Assembly (NCBI GenBank): GCA_021234155.1 | Contig: JAJEKV010000010.1 | Location: 12,174,359-12,238,358, forward strand | Direction of reading: 5' to 3' | Length of the DNA: 64,000 bases | DNA from: Isoetes taiwanensis | Taxonomy: Eukaryota > Streptophyta > Lycopodiopsida > Isoetales > Isoetaceae | In this document: positions 20,825 through 31,080 of the stretch, piece by piece | How the letters are laid out: each line of letters starts with the position of its first letter | Position numbering within the stretch: position 1 is the first letter of the stretch | Translations under genes and position numbers: made by a program | The notes under the pieces: model-generated | Databases searched by the model: none | Seen by the model: the letters and a program-made list of their open reading frames with translations, nothing else | What the model was told of the DNA's origin: nothing

Positions 20825-22455
20825 TGTGACGGTCCGGGGAATATATGCCATAAATACGATATTCCCCTCGATCCGCCACTATACAAGTCTATCTTCATAG
20901 CCTTGTATACCATAGGTTGTGGCACTAGGGGCATGGCTAAGTTATTCTCATAACTTAGCCAACCATAGGTTTAGACCATTATCCACGGGCCTTAACCTAT
21001 TGGTCACCCGCCACCACACAGACTCATCCGATTGGTGCCACGTGGCATCCTAGGTGGACCTAGCTTATATAGGCCAAAACCCTAACCCTAGGCCTCTTTC
21101 CAGCCCTAGCACCCCGAGACTCACCTACTGCTTCGAAACCCCGCTTCAACATCGCTTGTTGTGGCATAGGCTGCGGCGGCCCAGCAGGTAGACTCGCTTC
21201 TTGGAGTAGGAGCAAAGATCTTGTGAGTCAAGACCATGGAGGCGCACCTGATCTGGAGGGAGAGCATCGTGAGCAGTGTATGTAGAGTAGTAGTCGTGAT
21301 AGCTTATCCGAATTAGCATTCCGTGATATGCTAGTATCTTGTTTCTAGAGTAGAGCCATCCTAGAGGCCATATTCAACATCTTGAACCCTAATCAAGGAA
21401 CCCTAACTATTAGTTAGATTTGTATGATTAGGTTAAGATGTTCTTCTTATGATTACTCTTATGATGTGAAGATTATGTGATGATGGTTGATCATGTTTGC
21501 TCCTCTTGTATTGGGAAGGGGGGTAGAGACCTAGAGCTATATGTAGTATGCTCCTAGAGTAGATCCCTTAGTTCCTATTAGATGCGGCCTGTGCATAGGA
21601 GCCCACCAGGCTATCGAGGCTATGACCTGACTCAGCACCACATAACGGGGCTAGAGGGAATGTGGAGGGAGGATCCCCGCCGAAAGTGGGGGCTTCGGGG
21701 ATCCCATAGTGGGCTAGGCCTATGGTCGGGTCACTGCGTGGGCCGAGCATGGGTCCGACACCTCCCCGGGCAATGGTGTCGCCGCTTCTCGAGAGCCGCA
21801 AGTGTTGGCTTGGCTCTCGCTTTGGGGGTTAAGTCGGGTACCTAATCGCGGTGTTGCCACGATTCTCTAGCCGCCTACCTGACCCTCTAGACCCCGGAAG
21901 GGGAGATGCAACCCTTCCCGCCTCATCGACCGGGAGATGCAACCCGGAGTAGTCCCGATGGGTGATGCCATGGGATTGCGTATCCGAAGGCTAGAGTCAT
22001 GCCAGAGCCTGATTTAGCCCATCCGCAAAGTATGCACAGGGAGGGGCGGATGGAGTGGTCAACCCTAGCCATTAGCCTATGCCAGCCCTCGCCATTGCCA
22101 TGACTCGGTCTGCTCTATCTTGAGGCCTAGCCAGTCAGTCATCCTCCTTATGAGTCTGAGCCGGGGTAGGAGCTCTCATGTTTTATGTATCATCTTTGCA
22201 TTGGTATATGCGTGATGCACTACCCTTCGAGGTAGTATTTGTATATGTTTATGCTAGTTCTGACGTGTTATTGCTTCCGCTGTTATAGGAGCCCATAGGG
22301 GAAGGGCGCGCAAGACACCTTCGTGTTCCCTCCCCGCACTAAGGGTCACCTCAGAGTGCGGGGCAGACGAAGGGCCCGTGCGGTTGTTGAGCCGGATGGG
22401 GGATTTCCTGCCGAGTGTACGGCTGGGCGCCGTATGTTTAGCAGGGAGCATCACA
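20825..22455 (+). repeat. 3' LTR of G3 (LTR A, 1631 bp)
   Basis: Starts TGTGACGGTCC right after the polypurine tract and ends GGGAGCATCACA (TG...CA with short inverted ends TGTGA/TCACA). It is homologous over its whole length to the inverted LTR at 25342-26986. A promoter-like TATA and telo-box lie about 240 bp in. The next five bases outside are TTTAA (22456-22460). Confidence 0.9.
21065..21085 (+). promoter_or_regulatory. LTR promoter: TATA plus telo-box
   Basis: TTATATA (21065-21071) is followed 5 bp later by AAACCCTAA (21077-21085). The same pair occurs, inverted, in LTR B near 26720-26745. The telo-box motif is known from plant housekeeping promoters, where it binds telomere-repeat-binding and Myb-like factors. 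Confidence 0.5.
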
Positions 22456-23085
22456 TTTAAGACTAAGAACATGTATTAATCTGGCTTAAGAACAGTCATG
22501 AAGCTTGCATTGACTGACATAATCAACACTAACAGGATCCTTGGCCGGCTCCCATCCTCCTCAGTGTGTCTATGCTGCCGAAATGATCACGAATTGAGAA
22601 AGGACTTCAAAATGCCAGCTTCTCTACTGATGTGAGGCCGAATTGTGTCTGGCACTGCTACAATGCCTGTTTCTGAAACTGGAACTTGAAAAGGCCACTT
22701 TTTAGGGTTCCTGCCTCTTTAAGCCCACGCTTTTAAGGTTAGGGTCTAATGGGCCATATGGCTCATATGGGGTGTTGCCACATGGCAATCTAAATTATAT
22801 TCATATGTTGCATAATGTGTGCAATATAATTGGTTCAAATGGTTGCGCCCCATAGTACAACCCTTTATGGTCGCCGTACTACATGTCGCCATCGTCAACA
22901 TGTACTAGTGACATAGCAATATAATACAACAAGTATTTATAACATATATTATTCTGGAACGTCTCATGAGTTACTAGAAATATTGATCACATTCTGATCT
23001 AATACAATCTTGATTGATAGCATAGATTATCAGCACAAATTCTGCCTTAAACCAGTACCATCTTAGTCATGTAGGCAAATTTAGG
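22456..23085. other. LTR A 3' flank and unassigned sequence
   Basis: 22456-22545 is the target of the LTR insertion and is an inverted homologue of 27140-27235. The rest (22546-23085) shows no gene; a GGGCCATATGG/CTCATATGGGG near-palindrome lies around 22750. Confidence 0.6.
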
Positions 23086-23162
23086 CGAAATCGGGTGGCG
23101 TCGCGCGGATCGGGTCTGCGTCGCGGGCGCAGACGTGTTTGGCGCGACGGGACCCGATTTCG
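23086..23162. repeat. 77-bp GC-rich hairpin, copy 1
   Basis: CGAAATCGGGTGGCGTCGCG at the left pairs with GGCGCGACGGGACCCGATTTCG at the right in imperfect complement, and an inner CTGCG...CGCAG stem sits in the middle. It stands out sharply from the AT-rich surroundings and has a second copy 125 bp further on. Confidence 0.8.
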
Positions 23163-23287
23163 GGTTATTTCAACCTTTAGGAAAAATTTTAGGGTGTTAG
23201 AAGATCCTAATATGACTTTCTAGCATGATTCTAACTTAATTAGCAACTTTTATTACTTAATTTGGACATGGATTAGCTACAAAATGG

Positions 23288-23364
23288 CGAAATCGGGTGG
23301 CGTCGCGCGGATCGGGTATGCGTCGCGGGCGCAGACGTGTTTGGCGCGACGGGACCCGATTTCG
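23288..23364. repeat. 77-bp GC-rich hairpin, copy 2
   Basis: Same length and nearly the same sequence as copy 1; one visible difference turns CTGCG into ATGCG in the inner stem. The flanks of the two copies differ apart from a few bases, so this looks like two insertions or a dispersed unit and not a simple tandem duplication. Confidence 0.8.
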
Positions 23365-23512
23365 GTTCCTTTTGCAATTTTTTCTACTTAGCTACTTAAA
23401 CATATTTTTATATCTAAACATATTTTCATACTCGAATTAATGGCCAGTTTTACACAAAATTTTATATTTATAGAAAACTTAATAATTACATTAGTTTAAC
23501 AAAATTGCATCT

Positions 23513-24595
23513 TCAAGGGTATTCCTTGCGGATGCGACGCGCCAAGTGTATGTCCTTGGGCATCAAGGTCACCCTCTTCGCGCGGATCGCGCAGAGGTTC
23601 CCTTCCTCAAACAACTGGGTGAGCTCGGCCTCAGCGGCCACCTGCAACACCCGAGTTGTGAGCGACGTCACCCTATAGTCGGTGACGAACTGCTGCATTA
23701 CCTCCCGCATGAGCCGCTCAAACGGCGCCTTCCTAATCAGGAGATTAGTGCACTGTTGAAAGTGCCTAATCTCCCGAAAAACTCGGGCGTGCGGGGAATT
23801 AGGTCCATGGTGGACCTTCTTGGGCTTCTCTCCGGGCGGGCGGGCGGCGGCGGGGCTGCTTCTTTGGTGGCCGCCCCCCTCCCGCTGTCTCGTTGGGCGT
23901 TACGCGGTACCAATCATTATACCTCGTCCAGCGGCGGAGGTATTCTTGGTACGCGCCAAAGGCGACAGTAGAGACGGTCCTCCTTCAAGGCGAAGGCTCG
24001 CTCGCCCGCCTTCTGCTTCTTCACCACCTTAGGTGGCTCGGGCCACACTGGGTAAGGTGGTCTTGGGTCCGCCCTCTCCTCCTGCTCTTCTTCCTCCTCC
24101 TCAACTTCTTCCGTGCTCCTCCTCCCGTAGGAGGCTCCTCGATTCACGACGGTTGTGGGGGACCGTCGTTTCTTCTCTTTCGTCCTCATCCTGCCCGCCC
24201 GGCCTCCTCCTCGCTCCCTCTTCCTCCCTGTGCGGCCCTCTCTTACAGCCCTCCGCAACCTTCTCTTTGCCCTTCTTCCTTGGTGCGAAGCCAGGCTCTT
24301 ACACCTGCTCCTCTACTTGTTCTTCCACCTGCTCTTCCACTTCGGTGTCTGTGGCCCCGAAGTGGCGCGACTCATCCGTTCTTTGTGTTCCTGCCGACGA
24401 GGGGCTGCTACTAGGGCTCTCCTCGGCGTTGTGGTAAGTGTCGCCGCTGCTGCTGCTGGGGGGAAGCTCCTCTTCCCCCTTCTTGGGCCGTAGGTGCTCT
24501 GGTATCTTCTTCACATGGCGCCCGGCTGCTAAGTGCGCCATTGAGAGTGTCGGTCGCTGCCCTGCCCTCCTGGCTGTCTGTTTGGTGCGAGCCAT
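23513..24595 (-). pseudogene. histone H3-like gene with long charged linker, broken or spliced
   Basis: The minus-strand ATG at 24595 opens with MARTKQTAR, identical to the first residues of histone H3 (the Lys-4 methylation region), followed by a basic tail and an acidic Ser/Glu-rich stretch ending in VEEQ repeats, then a stop at 24299. Further on, in the same frame, lies an H3 histone fold (about 23829-23513): [54 protein letters not shown], then stop TGA. The alpha1-alpha2 loop has the length of canonical H3, not the longer CENH3 loop. Between tail and fold, about 470 nt of basic/acidic low-complexity coding sequence runs through two other frames. A further ARTKNTS segment lies near 23950. 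So it is either a decayed H3 with an expanded linker or an intron-containing gene. It lies between the inverted LTRs, downstream of an LTR primer site on the same strand, which suggests capture by a retrotransposon or passive inclusion. Confidence 0.75.
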
Positions 24596-24684
24596 ATCTT
24601 CTGGTTCGGAAAATGGGTGACGAAAGGCTGAGCAAGAGAGAGGTGGAGGTGAAGGGTTGGAGAGAGAGAATGAGGTGTCAGGGA

Positions 24685-24692
24685 TATTTAAA
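24685..24692 (-). promoter_or_regulatory. candidate TATA box of the H3-like gene
   Basis: Minus-strand TTTAAATA about 90 bp before the MARTK start codon. A second AT-rich candidate (TATATATA around 24788-24800) lies 200 bp upstream. Either would put a short leader before the ATG. Confidence 0.35.
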
Positions 24693-24726
24693 GAGGAGGG
24701 TCCCTGAGAATATTCTCCTACCATAA

Positions 24727-25328
24727 TTACCCCTATTTATTAGCCCCCCTTATTAATTACACCATATTTAGTACTTCCTTAATTATTAATATATATATAA
24801 TTAAACTACTTTAATTCATTTTATAGCTTACATTTTCGAATTTCCCTAATAGTTTGAGGTGTTAAATATGAATTTGCGCCATTTTTCACCTGGGTCTCCG
24901 ATTGGCATGATTCTTCGACCCGTTTTAGGTGAAATTTGATGCAGATGCATAATTTTCACTCCAAATTTACTAGAAGATGAGTTTGACTCACTCAAACCTT
25001 CGTCTAACACTTAACCTAAGTCCTGACTGTAACGTTCCTAACCGACATGCCCTTAACCAACTGGGCAAAACCGTCTAGACGTTTATGAGTAGTCGCTTCT
25101 ACCCATTTATGCCGGTGTCTCGGGAACGCCCCACAGGCACATTCAAGGTTCGAATACTCGAGCGGTCTACCATGGGCCCGTTACACTGACCCACTACCTA
25201 GGAGAAAATTTTTTTTTTCCCCCATTTTCGCGGTTCGATGGTGGAAATGTTTATTTCACACCCCTATAGGCCTGTTAGACTACTTCATGGTTATGGTCAG
25301 TGCTAGTTCTTGGTCAACCAAGAACATT
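24727..25328. other. sequence between H3-like gene and LTR B primer site
   Basis: Non-coding. Read on the minus strand from the primer site it should be the 5' leader of the LTR B element, and it has no gag similarity. A purine block (25200-25225) and a GGTTCGAATAC word (25147) resembling a tRNA B box occur without a matching A box. Confidence 0.5.
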
Positions 25329-25340
25329 GCTCTGATACCA
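25329..25340 (-). other. primer binding site, tRNA-iMet type
   Basis: Minus strand TGGTATCAGAGC, one base inside the inner end of LTR B. This is the standard plant LTR-retrotransposon primer site complementary to the 3' end of initiator tRNA-Met. It shows that LTR B is a 5' LTR of an element reading leftward. Confidence 0.88.
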
Positions 25341-25341
25341 T

Positions 25342-26986
25342 TGTGACGCTCCCTGCTAAACATACGGCGCCCAGCCATACACTCGGCAGGAAATCCCCCA
25401 TTCGGCTCAACAACCGCACGGGCCCTTCGTCTGCCCCGCACTCTGAGGTGACCCTTAGTGCGGGGAGGGAACACGAAGGTGTCTTGCGCGCCCTTTCCCT
25501 ATGGGCTCCTATAACAGCGGAAGCGATAACACGTCAGAACTAGCATAAACATAGACAAATACTACCTCGAAGGGTAGTGCATCACGCATATACCAATGCA
25601 AAGATGATAATCACGAACCATAAACATGAGAGCTCCTACCCCGGCTCAGACTCATAAGGAGGATGACTGACTGGCTAGGCCTCAAGATAGAGCAGACCGA
25701 GTCATGGCAATGGCGAGGGCTGGCATAGAACAATGGCTAGGGTTGACCACTCCATCCGCCCCTCCTGTGCATACTTTGCAGATAGGTTAAATCAGGCTCT
25801 GGCATGACTCTAGCCTTCCGGATACGCAATCCCATGGCATCACCCATCGGGACTACTCCAGGTTGCATCTCCCTGGTCCGATGAGGCAGGAAGGGTTGCA
25901 TCTCCCCTTCCCAGGGTCTAGAGGGTCCGTGGGCGGCTAGAGAATCGTGGCGACACACGATTCGTACCCGACTTAACCCCCCAAAACGAGAGCCAAGCCA
26001 ACACTTGCAGCTCTCGAGAGGCAGGGCGACACCATTTCCCCAGGAGGTGTCGGACCCATGCTCGGCCCACACGAAGTGACCGACCATAGGCCTAGCCCAC
26101 TATGGGATCCCCCGAAGCCTCCACTCGGCAGGGATCCTCCCTCCACATTCCCTCTAGCCCCGTTATGTGGTGCTGAGTCAGGTCATAGCCTCGATAGCCT
26201 GGTGGGCTCCTATGCACAGGCCGCATCTAATAGGAACTAAGGGATCTACTCTAGGAGCATACGACATATAGCTCTAGGTCTCTACCCCCCTTCCCAATAC
26301 AAGAGGAGCAAACATGATCAACCATCATCACATAATCTTCACATCATAAGAGTAATCATAAGAAGAACATCTTAACCTAATCATACAAATCTAACTAATA
26401 GTTAGGGTTCCTTGATTAGGGTTCAAGATGTTGAATATGGCCTCTAGGATGGCTCTACTCTAGAAACAAGATACTAGCATATCTGGAATGCTAATTCCAG
26501 ATAAGCTATCACGACTACTACTCTACATACCTGCTCCTGATGCTCTCCCTCCAGATCCGTGCGCCTCCATGGTCTTCGACTCACAAGATGCTGCTCCTAC
26601 TCCAAGAACGAGTCTACCCTGCTGGGGCTGCTGCACCAGCCTATGCCACAACAAACGATGTTCGAAACGGGGTTTCGAACGAGTAGGTGAGTCTCAGGGT
26701 GCTAGGGCTGGAAAGAGGCCTAGGGTTAGGGTTTAGGCCTATATAAGCTAGGTCCACCTAGGATGCCACGTGGCACCAATCGGGTGAGTCCTGTGTGGCG
26801 GGTGACCAATAGGTTAAGGCCACGTGGATAATGGTCTAAACCTATGGTTGGCTAAGTTATGAGAATAACTTAGCCATGCCCCCTAGTGCCACAACCTATG
26901 GTATACAAGGCTATGAAGATAGACTTGTATAGTGACGGATCCAGGAATATACGTATTTATGGCGTATATTCCCCTGGACCGTCACA
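25342..26986 (-). repeat. 5' LTR in inverse orientation (LTR B, 1645 bp)
   Basis: Inverted homologue of LTR A (20825-22455), from TGTGACGCTCCC at its inner end to GACCGTCACA at its outer end. It carries the same TATA/telo-box promoter. On its own strand, the five bases before it are TTTAA (complement of 26987-26991), the same five that follow LTR A. Confidence 0.9.
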
Positions 26987-27490
26987 TTAAATTACCTCTA
27001 GAGTCTAACAATCTTAACATGTATGACGAACTGACAAACCCTAATCATGTTTGATAAGAGTAGTTAACTTAGATCTGTATTTCTATTATTTCAAACATTA
27101 TGATGATATATGATATCTCTGTTACGCACCTCTTGTGTCGGGGCCAGCCAAGGATCCGGTTAGTGCCGATTATGCCAGTCAATGCAAGCTTCATGACTGT
27201 TCTTAAGCTAGATTAACACATGTTCTTGCTCTTAGATGACCTAAAGTCTAAGAATCCTAACATGTATGACGAACTGACAAAGGAACTCTAATCATATTTG
27301 ATTAGAGTAGTTAAATTAGATCTGTATTTTTGTTAATTCAATTCATTGTGATGATGTATGATATCTCTGTTATGCACCTCTTGTGCTGCGAGAGGGGGGT
27401 AGAGACCTAGAAGCCATGAAGACCGCATCAATTCCCATTAATATGTGGTTTGTGCATAGGAGCCCCCTGGCTCTGGATGGAGGGGCTAGA
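26987..27490. repeat. divergent LTR-like direct repeats (target of LTR B)
   Basis: 26990-27160 and 27240-27385 are similar copies (AACATGTATGACGAACTGACAA, then GATATCTCTGTTACGCACCTC). 27390-27480 (GGGGGGTAGAGACCTAGAAG, GTGCATAGGAGCCCC) resembles an internal part of LTR A. So the insertion hit an older LTR of a related family. Confidence 0.6.
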
Positions 27491-27525
27491 CCAGCTGACA
27501 AGGAAAGCTTGTCCAGCTACTGGAG

Positions 27526-27690
27526 TTGTTATATATCGATCGCTCACTGACATATGGTCATCATCCAAAAAGTAATGGGCAGGCAGAGCGCACTAATCAG
27601 ACTCTGGAGCAATATTTAAGGTGCTTTATCAGTTACCAGCAGGATGATTGGGTTGATTATCTTCCATTAGTTGAGTTTGTCTATAATAAC
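27526..27690 (+). pseudogene. gypsy integrase fragment, different family
   Basis: Plus-strand HHPKSNGQAERTNQTLEQYL followed by QDDWVDYLPLVEFVYNN is the integrase core around the catalytic Glu. The wording differs from G2/G3 (which have YHPQTDG and WDEYIHLAEFAY), so it comes from another lineage. It stops abruptly at about 27690. Confidence 0.75.
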
Positions 27691-28230
27691 TTAGTAATGC
27701 CTCCACTGGCAGACTCCGTTCTTTCTGAACTCTGGTCAGCATTCTCGTTGGTCCCAGCCTTTCAATTACATAGTCCTCTGCCCCCTTCCATCTTTTTATA
27801 AACCTCACCAAAGCCTTCATATTCCATTTGAGGCTCTCTAGATGTATTAAAGTCCTTTTGGCATTGTTCAACAATTCATCCATGGACTTTTGAAATTGTC
27901 CATGTCTTGAAGCAAATCTAGAGCACTTCAGGCCCAATCCCTATCATTTGTCCTTCCTGGTACATAATTGTTTTCAAGTTTTTTTAATTTGTTCCAGTTC
28001 TCGCAGACCGGCCCTTCATCTGAAACTTTTATGCAAAATGATGTTGTCTTGCCAATCTTTTATAATTTTAAAAGCCGTGTAAACCTCCATAAGATTCTTC
28101 CAAGCTTGATCTTCCCTATCTTCTCATTCTGCATCCTCTGTCTTATTTATTAGATTAGATCCTAAACGGGGAGCTTTTTCGTCTGATTCACTACAGGAAC
28201 CCGATTCCCTTTACCCTTAGTCGCCATGGA
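27691..28230 (-). other. coding-like minus-strand fragment, unknown
   Basis: From an ATG at about 28226 (opening MATKGKGNRVPVV) down to 27700 the minus strand has broken stretches of charged, helix-prone coding sequence (for example LESLKWNMKALVRFIKRW) with several stops. I cannot assign a family; a retroelement gag or ORF1 remnant is possible. Confidence 0.3.
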
Positions 28231-29640
28231 ACAAGAAATGGCTAATTGGTGGGATCAAACATCCACACAACAATCTCAAGGTGAGCAAAGAACTGAGTCG
28301 GTCTGACGTCGAAGAAAGATTCCTAATGCCAAAGGAGCTCAATTCCAAATTCCTCTAAGTTCGAAACGTGAAAAAGATTTCTTGAATAGCAGCCCAAGGC
28401 CAAATATTTAGTATTATGAGTCGAAACCCTTAATGATCCAACTCTCTCAAAGCACAAAATGCAGAAATGATGGTTGTTAAAGGACAATCTATTGAAACCT
28501 ATTCTAGAACCAGTGTTGTACATCTGACTAATTATGCTATCCAAGGTTGCTACTGTCACATAAAATGTATGGGGATAATTGAAAAATCTAGACCCTAGAG
28601 AAACAGCCTCCAGAAAGGCCTCATCCATCGGGCCTGTTTTCACACAATTCCCCAGGCGCTTGTTTTTGCGTCCAACGTTCATGCTCCTCCCACCTTATCC
28701 ACCTCCTTTTCATTCCTTGAATTTCTAGTTTAGGCCCTTTTTCCACAGCAATCTTATTTTATAGCTGTCACATTTTGATAAGACACCCTTTTAAGCTCCA
28801 CGTGAGCTCCCTATCATACATAAGACACATCTAAAAAAAATTGATTTTCCATTACAGAAATATAAGACATGTACTATAGAGATAAGACATGTCTTATAAT
28901 ATAGGTTTTCCATAGACCTGCTGCAATGACCATTTTTCGGAGAGCAAAGACACGCTGCAGCAATCGATTTCCAGAAGAACCCACAGAAACAAGAATTCTA
29001 CTAAACCTGGCAGCTTGAATGATCTCCAGAACATGGCTTTAAAGCCCAGACCTGGAATCGAAGCTGCTTCAGAGCAAGAATCGAAGCTGTTTCAGAGCAA
29101 AAATCAGAGCTTTAAACCCTATTTGAAGAATCGACAGTGTTTGAAGAACCAACAACGCCAGGCATCATGGCTATGGCATGGCCCTTCCGAAGCTGGCTTT
29201 TCTGTACTGCACAGTTCATACCTAAGCAAAAAAAAGGATTACAAGTTTCTTCGCACAATTCATACCTAAGCAAAAAAATGGATTACAAGTGTTCGAGGGT
29301 CTCTGCAATTCATAAGCAGCCCTTCATCCTCCATTAAAAATGGCCTTCCAGATCAAATCAGGTTTCGAAAAGCTCCGAAATCGCGCTCGGAGTTCCAAGA
29401 AATTTCTGTTTTTTCGACATCCTACTTCTGCGGTAAAAATGGAATCTGATTGGCTGGATTTTGATGTCGTAAATTATGGCGGGGGGTTTCCCCCGGAAGA
29501 AAATGAGACAACAAAATTGTACGGCATGTAAATGGGACATGTCACAAAAGCGTCCGTGGAAAAACCGTCGAGTCTTATTTGCTTAAGTGGCCCAATCAAA
29601 GTTTAAAATTTTAAGACAACCTTGTCGTGGAAAAAGGGCC
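28231..29640. other. unassigned, no convincing gene
   Basis: Short frames only, on both strands. A small direct repeat (CATACCTAAGCAAAAAAA...GGATTACAAG) occurs at about 29218 and 29264. A 63-codon plus-strand frame at 29340-29531 has no recognised family. Confidence 0.4.
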
Positions 29641-31080
29641 TTAATTCTTCAGTTTGCGTCATCCCCTTCGATTGCCTCTAGTTCTATTTTATTTGATTGT
29701 TTATTTGTGTTGAGTTTTGCCTCTTATTGTTCCATTTGCTTTCTTCTTTCATGCTGCTTTGTTTTAGGTTATTGTGCTTCATTGTTCTATCCTTTATCAG
29801 CTAGTTTGCAGTTGTTTCCCTTCACGTTTGTCTCATCAAACTATTTCCATTGTTTACTTACTGCATGCGTCCCATCTGCTTCTTCTCTTCCATTAGTTCT
29901 TTATATCCACTAGTCAATTTAGTCATGTTTGTCCATTTTACTTCATTTGGTCCTTTAGTGTTCAAGGTCTTTTTATTCTTTTCATATTTTTCCAGTTGTT
30001 TGAGTTTGTCCATTTCCTTCTCTCAATCTAATTTCCTCTTTGTTCTCTTGCCGTATTAGTTCCACTCACTAGCTTTTTCCTTTCATTCACGTTTTGCTCC
30101 TGTGGTTCCATTTTGTCTTATGACTCCTCCGGTTTTTGTCCTTCTTAGTCTTGTTTATTTTGCACTTGGATAATTATTCTATTCTTTCCATTGTGATGTC
30201 GTGTTCCTCTGGTCTTGTGTTCTTTGTTTGTCCTTTTCTCTTTTTATTCTTTATCCCTTTTCTTGCATTTGGTTGTTCAATTCCTTTAGTTTTGTTTTGC
30301 TCCATTCATCTCATTTTGCATTAGGTCCTTCACCCATCCTTTTTAATCCTGCGCCCCGACCGACTCCTTTTAATCTTCTAGCTTCGTCCGTCTCATTTGA
30401 TTTATTAGTCCCACCTTTTCCATTTGTTTTATCTACATCTTTGCTGATTGTCCTACTAGTTTAGCATATTTAGCATATCAAATATCCCATTAGTCCAATT
30501 GCTCTTCTTCTCCAATTTAGTTTGCCCCCTTTCTGCCCTTGTGATCTTGTCCCATGTCTTTAATGATCTTCTTTGATTAGTTGTTCGTCTCTTTTTCTCT
30601 CTCAAGCTTCATGGTGCTTATTCCATTATCTTGCTTTTCCCATTCGTTTTGTTAACCCCATTATTCATTTCACTTTATTCAATCCATTGTTTTCAAGTAT
30701 TCCTTCAATCCATTGGCTATGTTTTCCCATTTGCACCATGGCTTCCAGTAGTTCCATGACTATAGAATCTCATTTGTTCCTAGTCGTTTCCCATTTTGAC
30801 TTGCCATCTATTCCTTTTTTACCCTCATATTGTATCGACGCTCCATGTTTTGCCCTAGTTGCCTTAGTCGTCTTAGGTTGCCTCACTTCTATAACCCAAT
30901 ACGTCCGTCTTATCCTTCTTGATTGGTTTAGTCCCATTACCTCCTCTTACTTCAGTTCCTTTACCTAGTTCATCCACCTTCTCCTTATTGATCTTTTTAT
31001 GCCATTGGTCACCCAACCTCGTCGTTTTGTTTGCTCTTTGAATTCATTACTTTCTTCTAGTACTGTTGTTTATCTTCAAG
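29640..31080. repeat. T-rich low-complexity block
   Basis: About 1.4 kb in which the plus strand is dominated by T and C with recurring TTCATTT, TCCATTT, CCTTTAG and TTGTCC words. The hydrophobic Phe/Leu/Ser reading frames here follow from base composition. I see no clear repeat unit, gene or element ends. Confidence 0.5.

Larger units (their letters stand above)
17553..22455 (+). mobile_element. Ty3/gypsy chromovirus G3, 5'-truncated, with 3' LTR
   Basis: Homology to G2 begins abruptly inside RT ([15 protein letters not shown]) at about 17553 and continues to the end of the chromodomain (19966), the 3' untranslated region, a polypurine tract (AAGGGGAGAA, 20815-20824) and a 3' LTR starting TGTGAC. 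Gag, protease and the N-terminal half of RT are absent. Just left is an unrelated AT-rich MITE-like sequence. Confidence 0.88.

Noticed and set aside
23513-23829. Calling the H3-like gene a CENH3
   Set aside because: The loop between alpha1 and alpha2 has the canonical H3 length, and the N-terminal tail at 24595 is the canonical H3 tail; only KRVTLM leans toward CENH3.
23546-24437. Plus-strand Pro/Leu/Ser-rich frames over the H3-like gene
   Set aside because: Antisense shadows; the histone fold and H3 tail on the minus strand explain the open frames.
25147-25225. GGTTCGAATAC followed by a T-run, resembling a tRNA gene or SINE with a Pol III terminator
   Set aside because: No A box at the right distance on the same strand and no cloverleaf; GCCCAGTTGG lies on the opposite strand.
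29587-30968. Phe/Leu/Ser-rich plus-strand frames that look like membrane proteins
   Set aside because: The T-rich composition makes every frame hydrophobic; no conserved motif, frames are short and disjoint.
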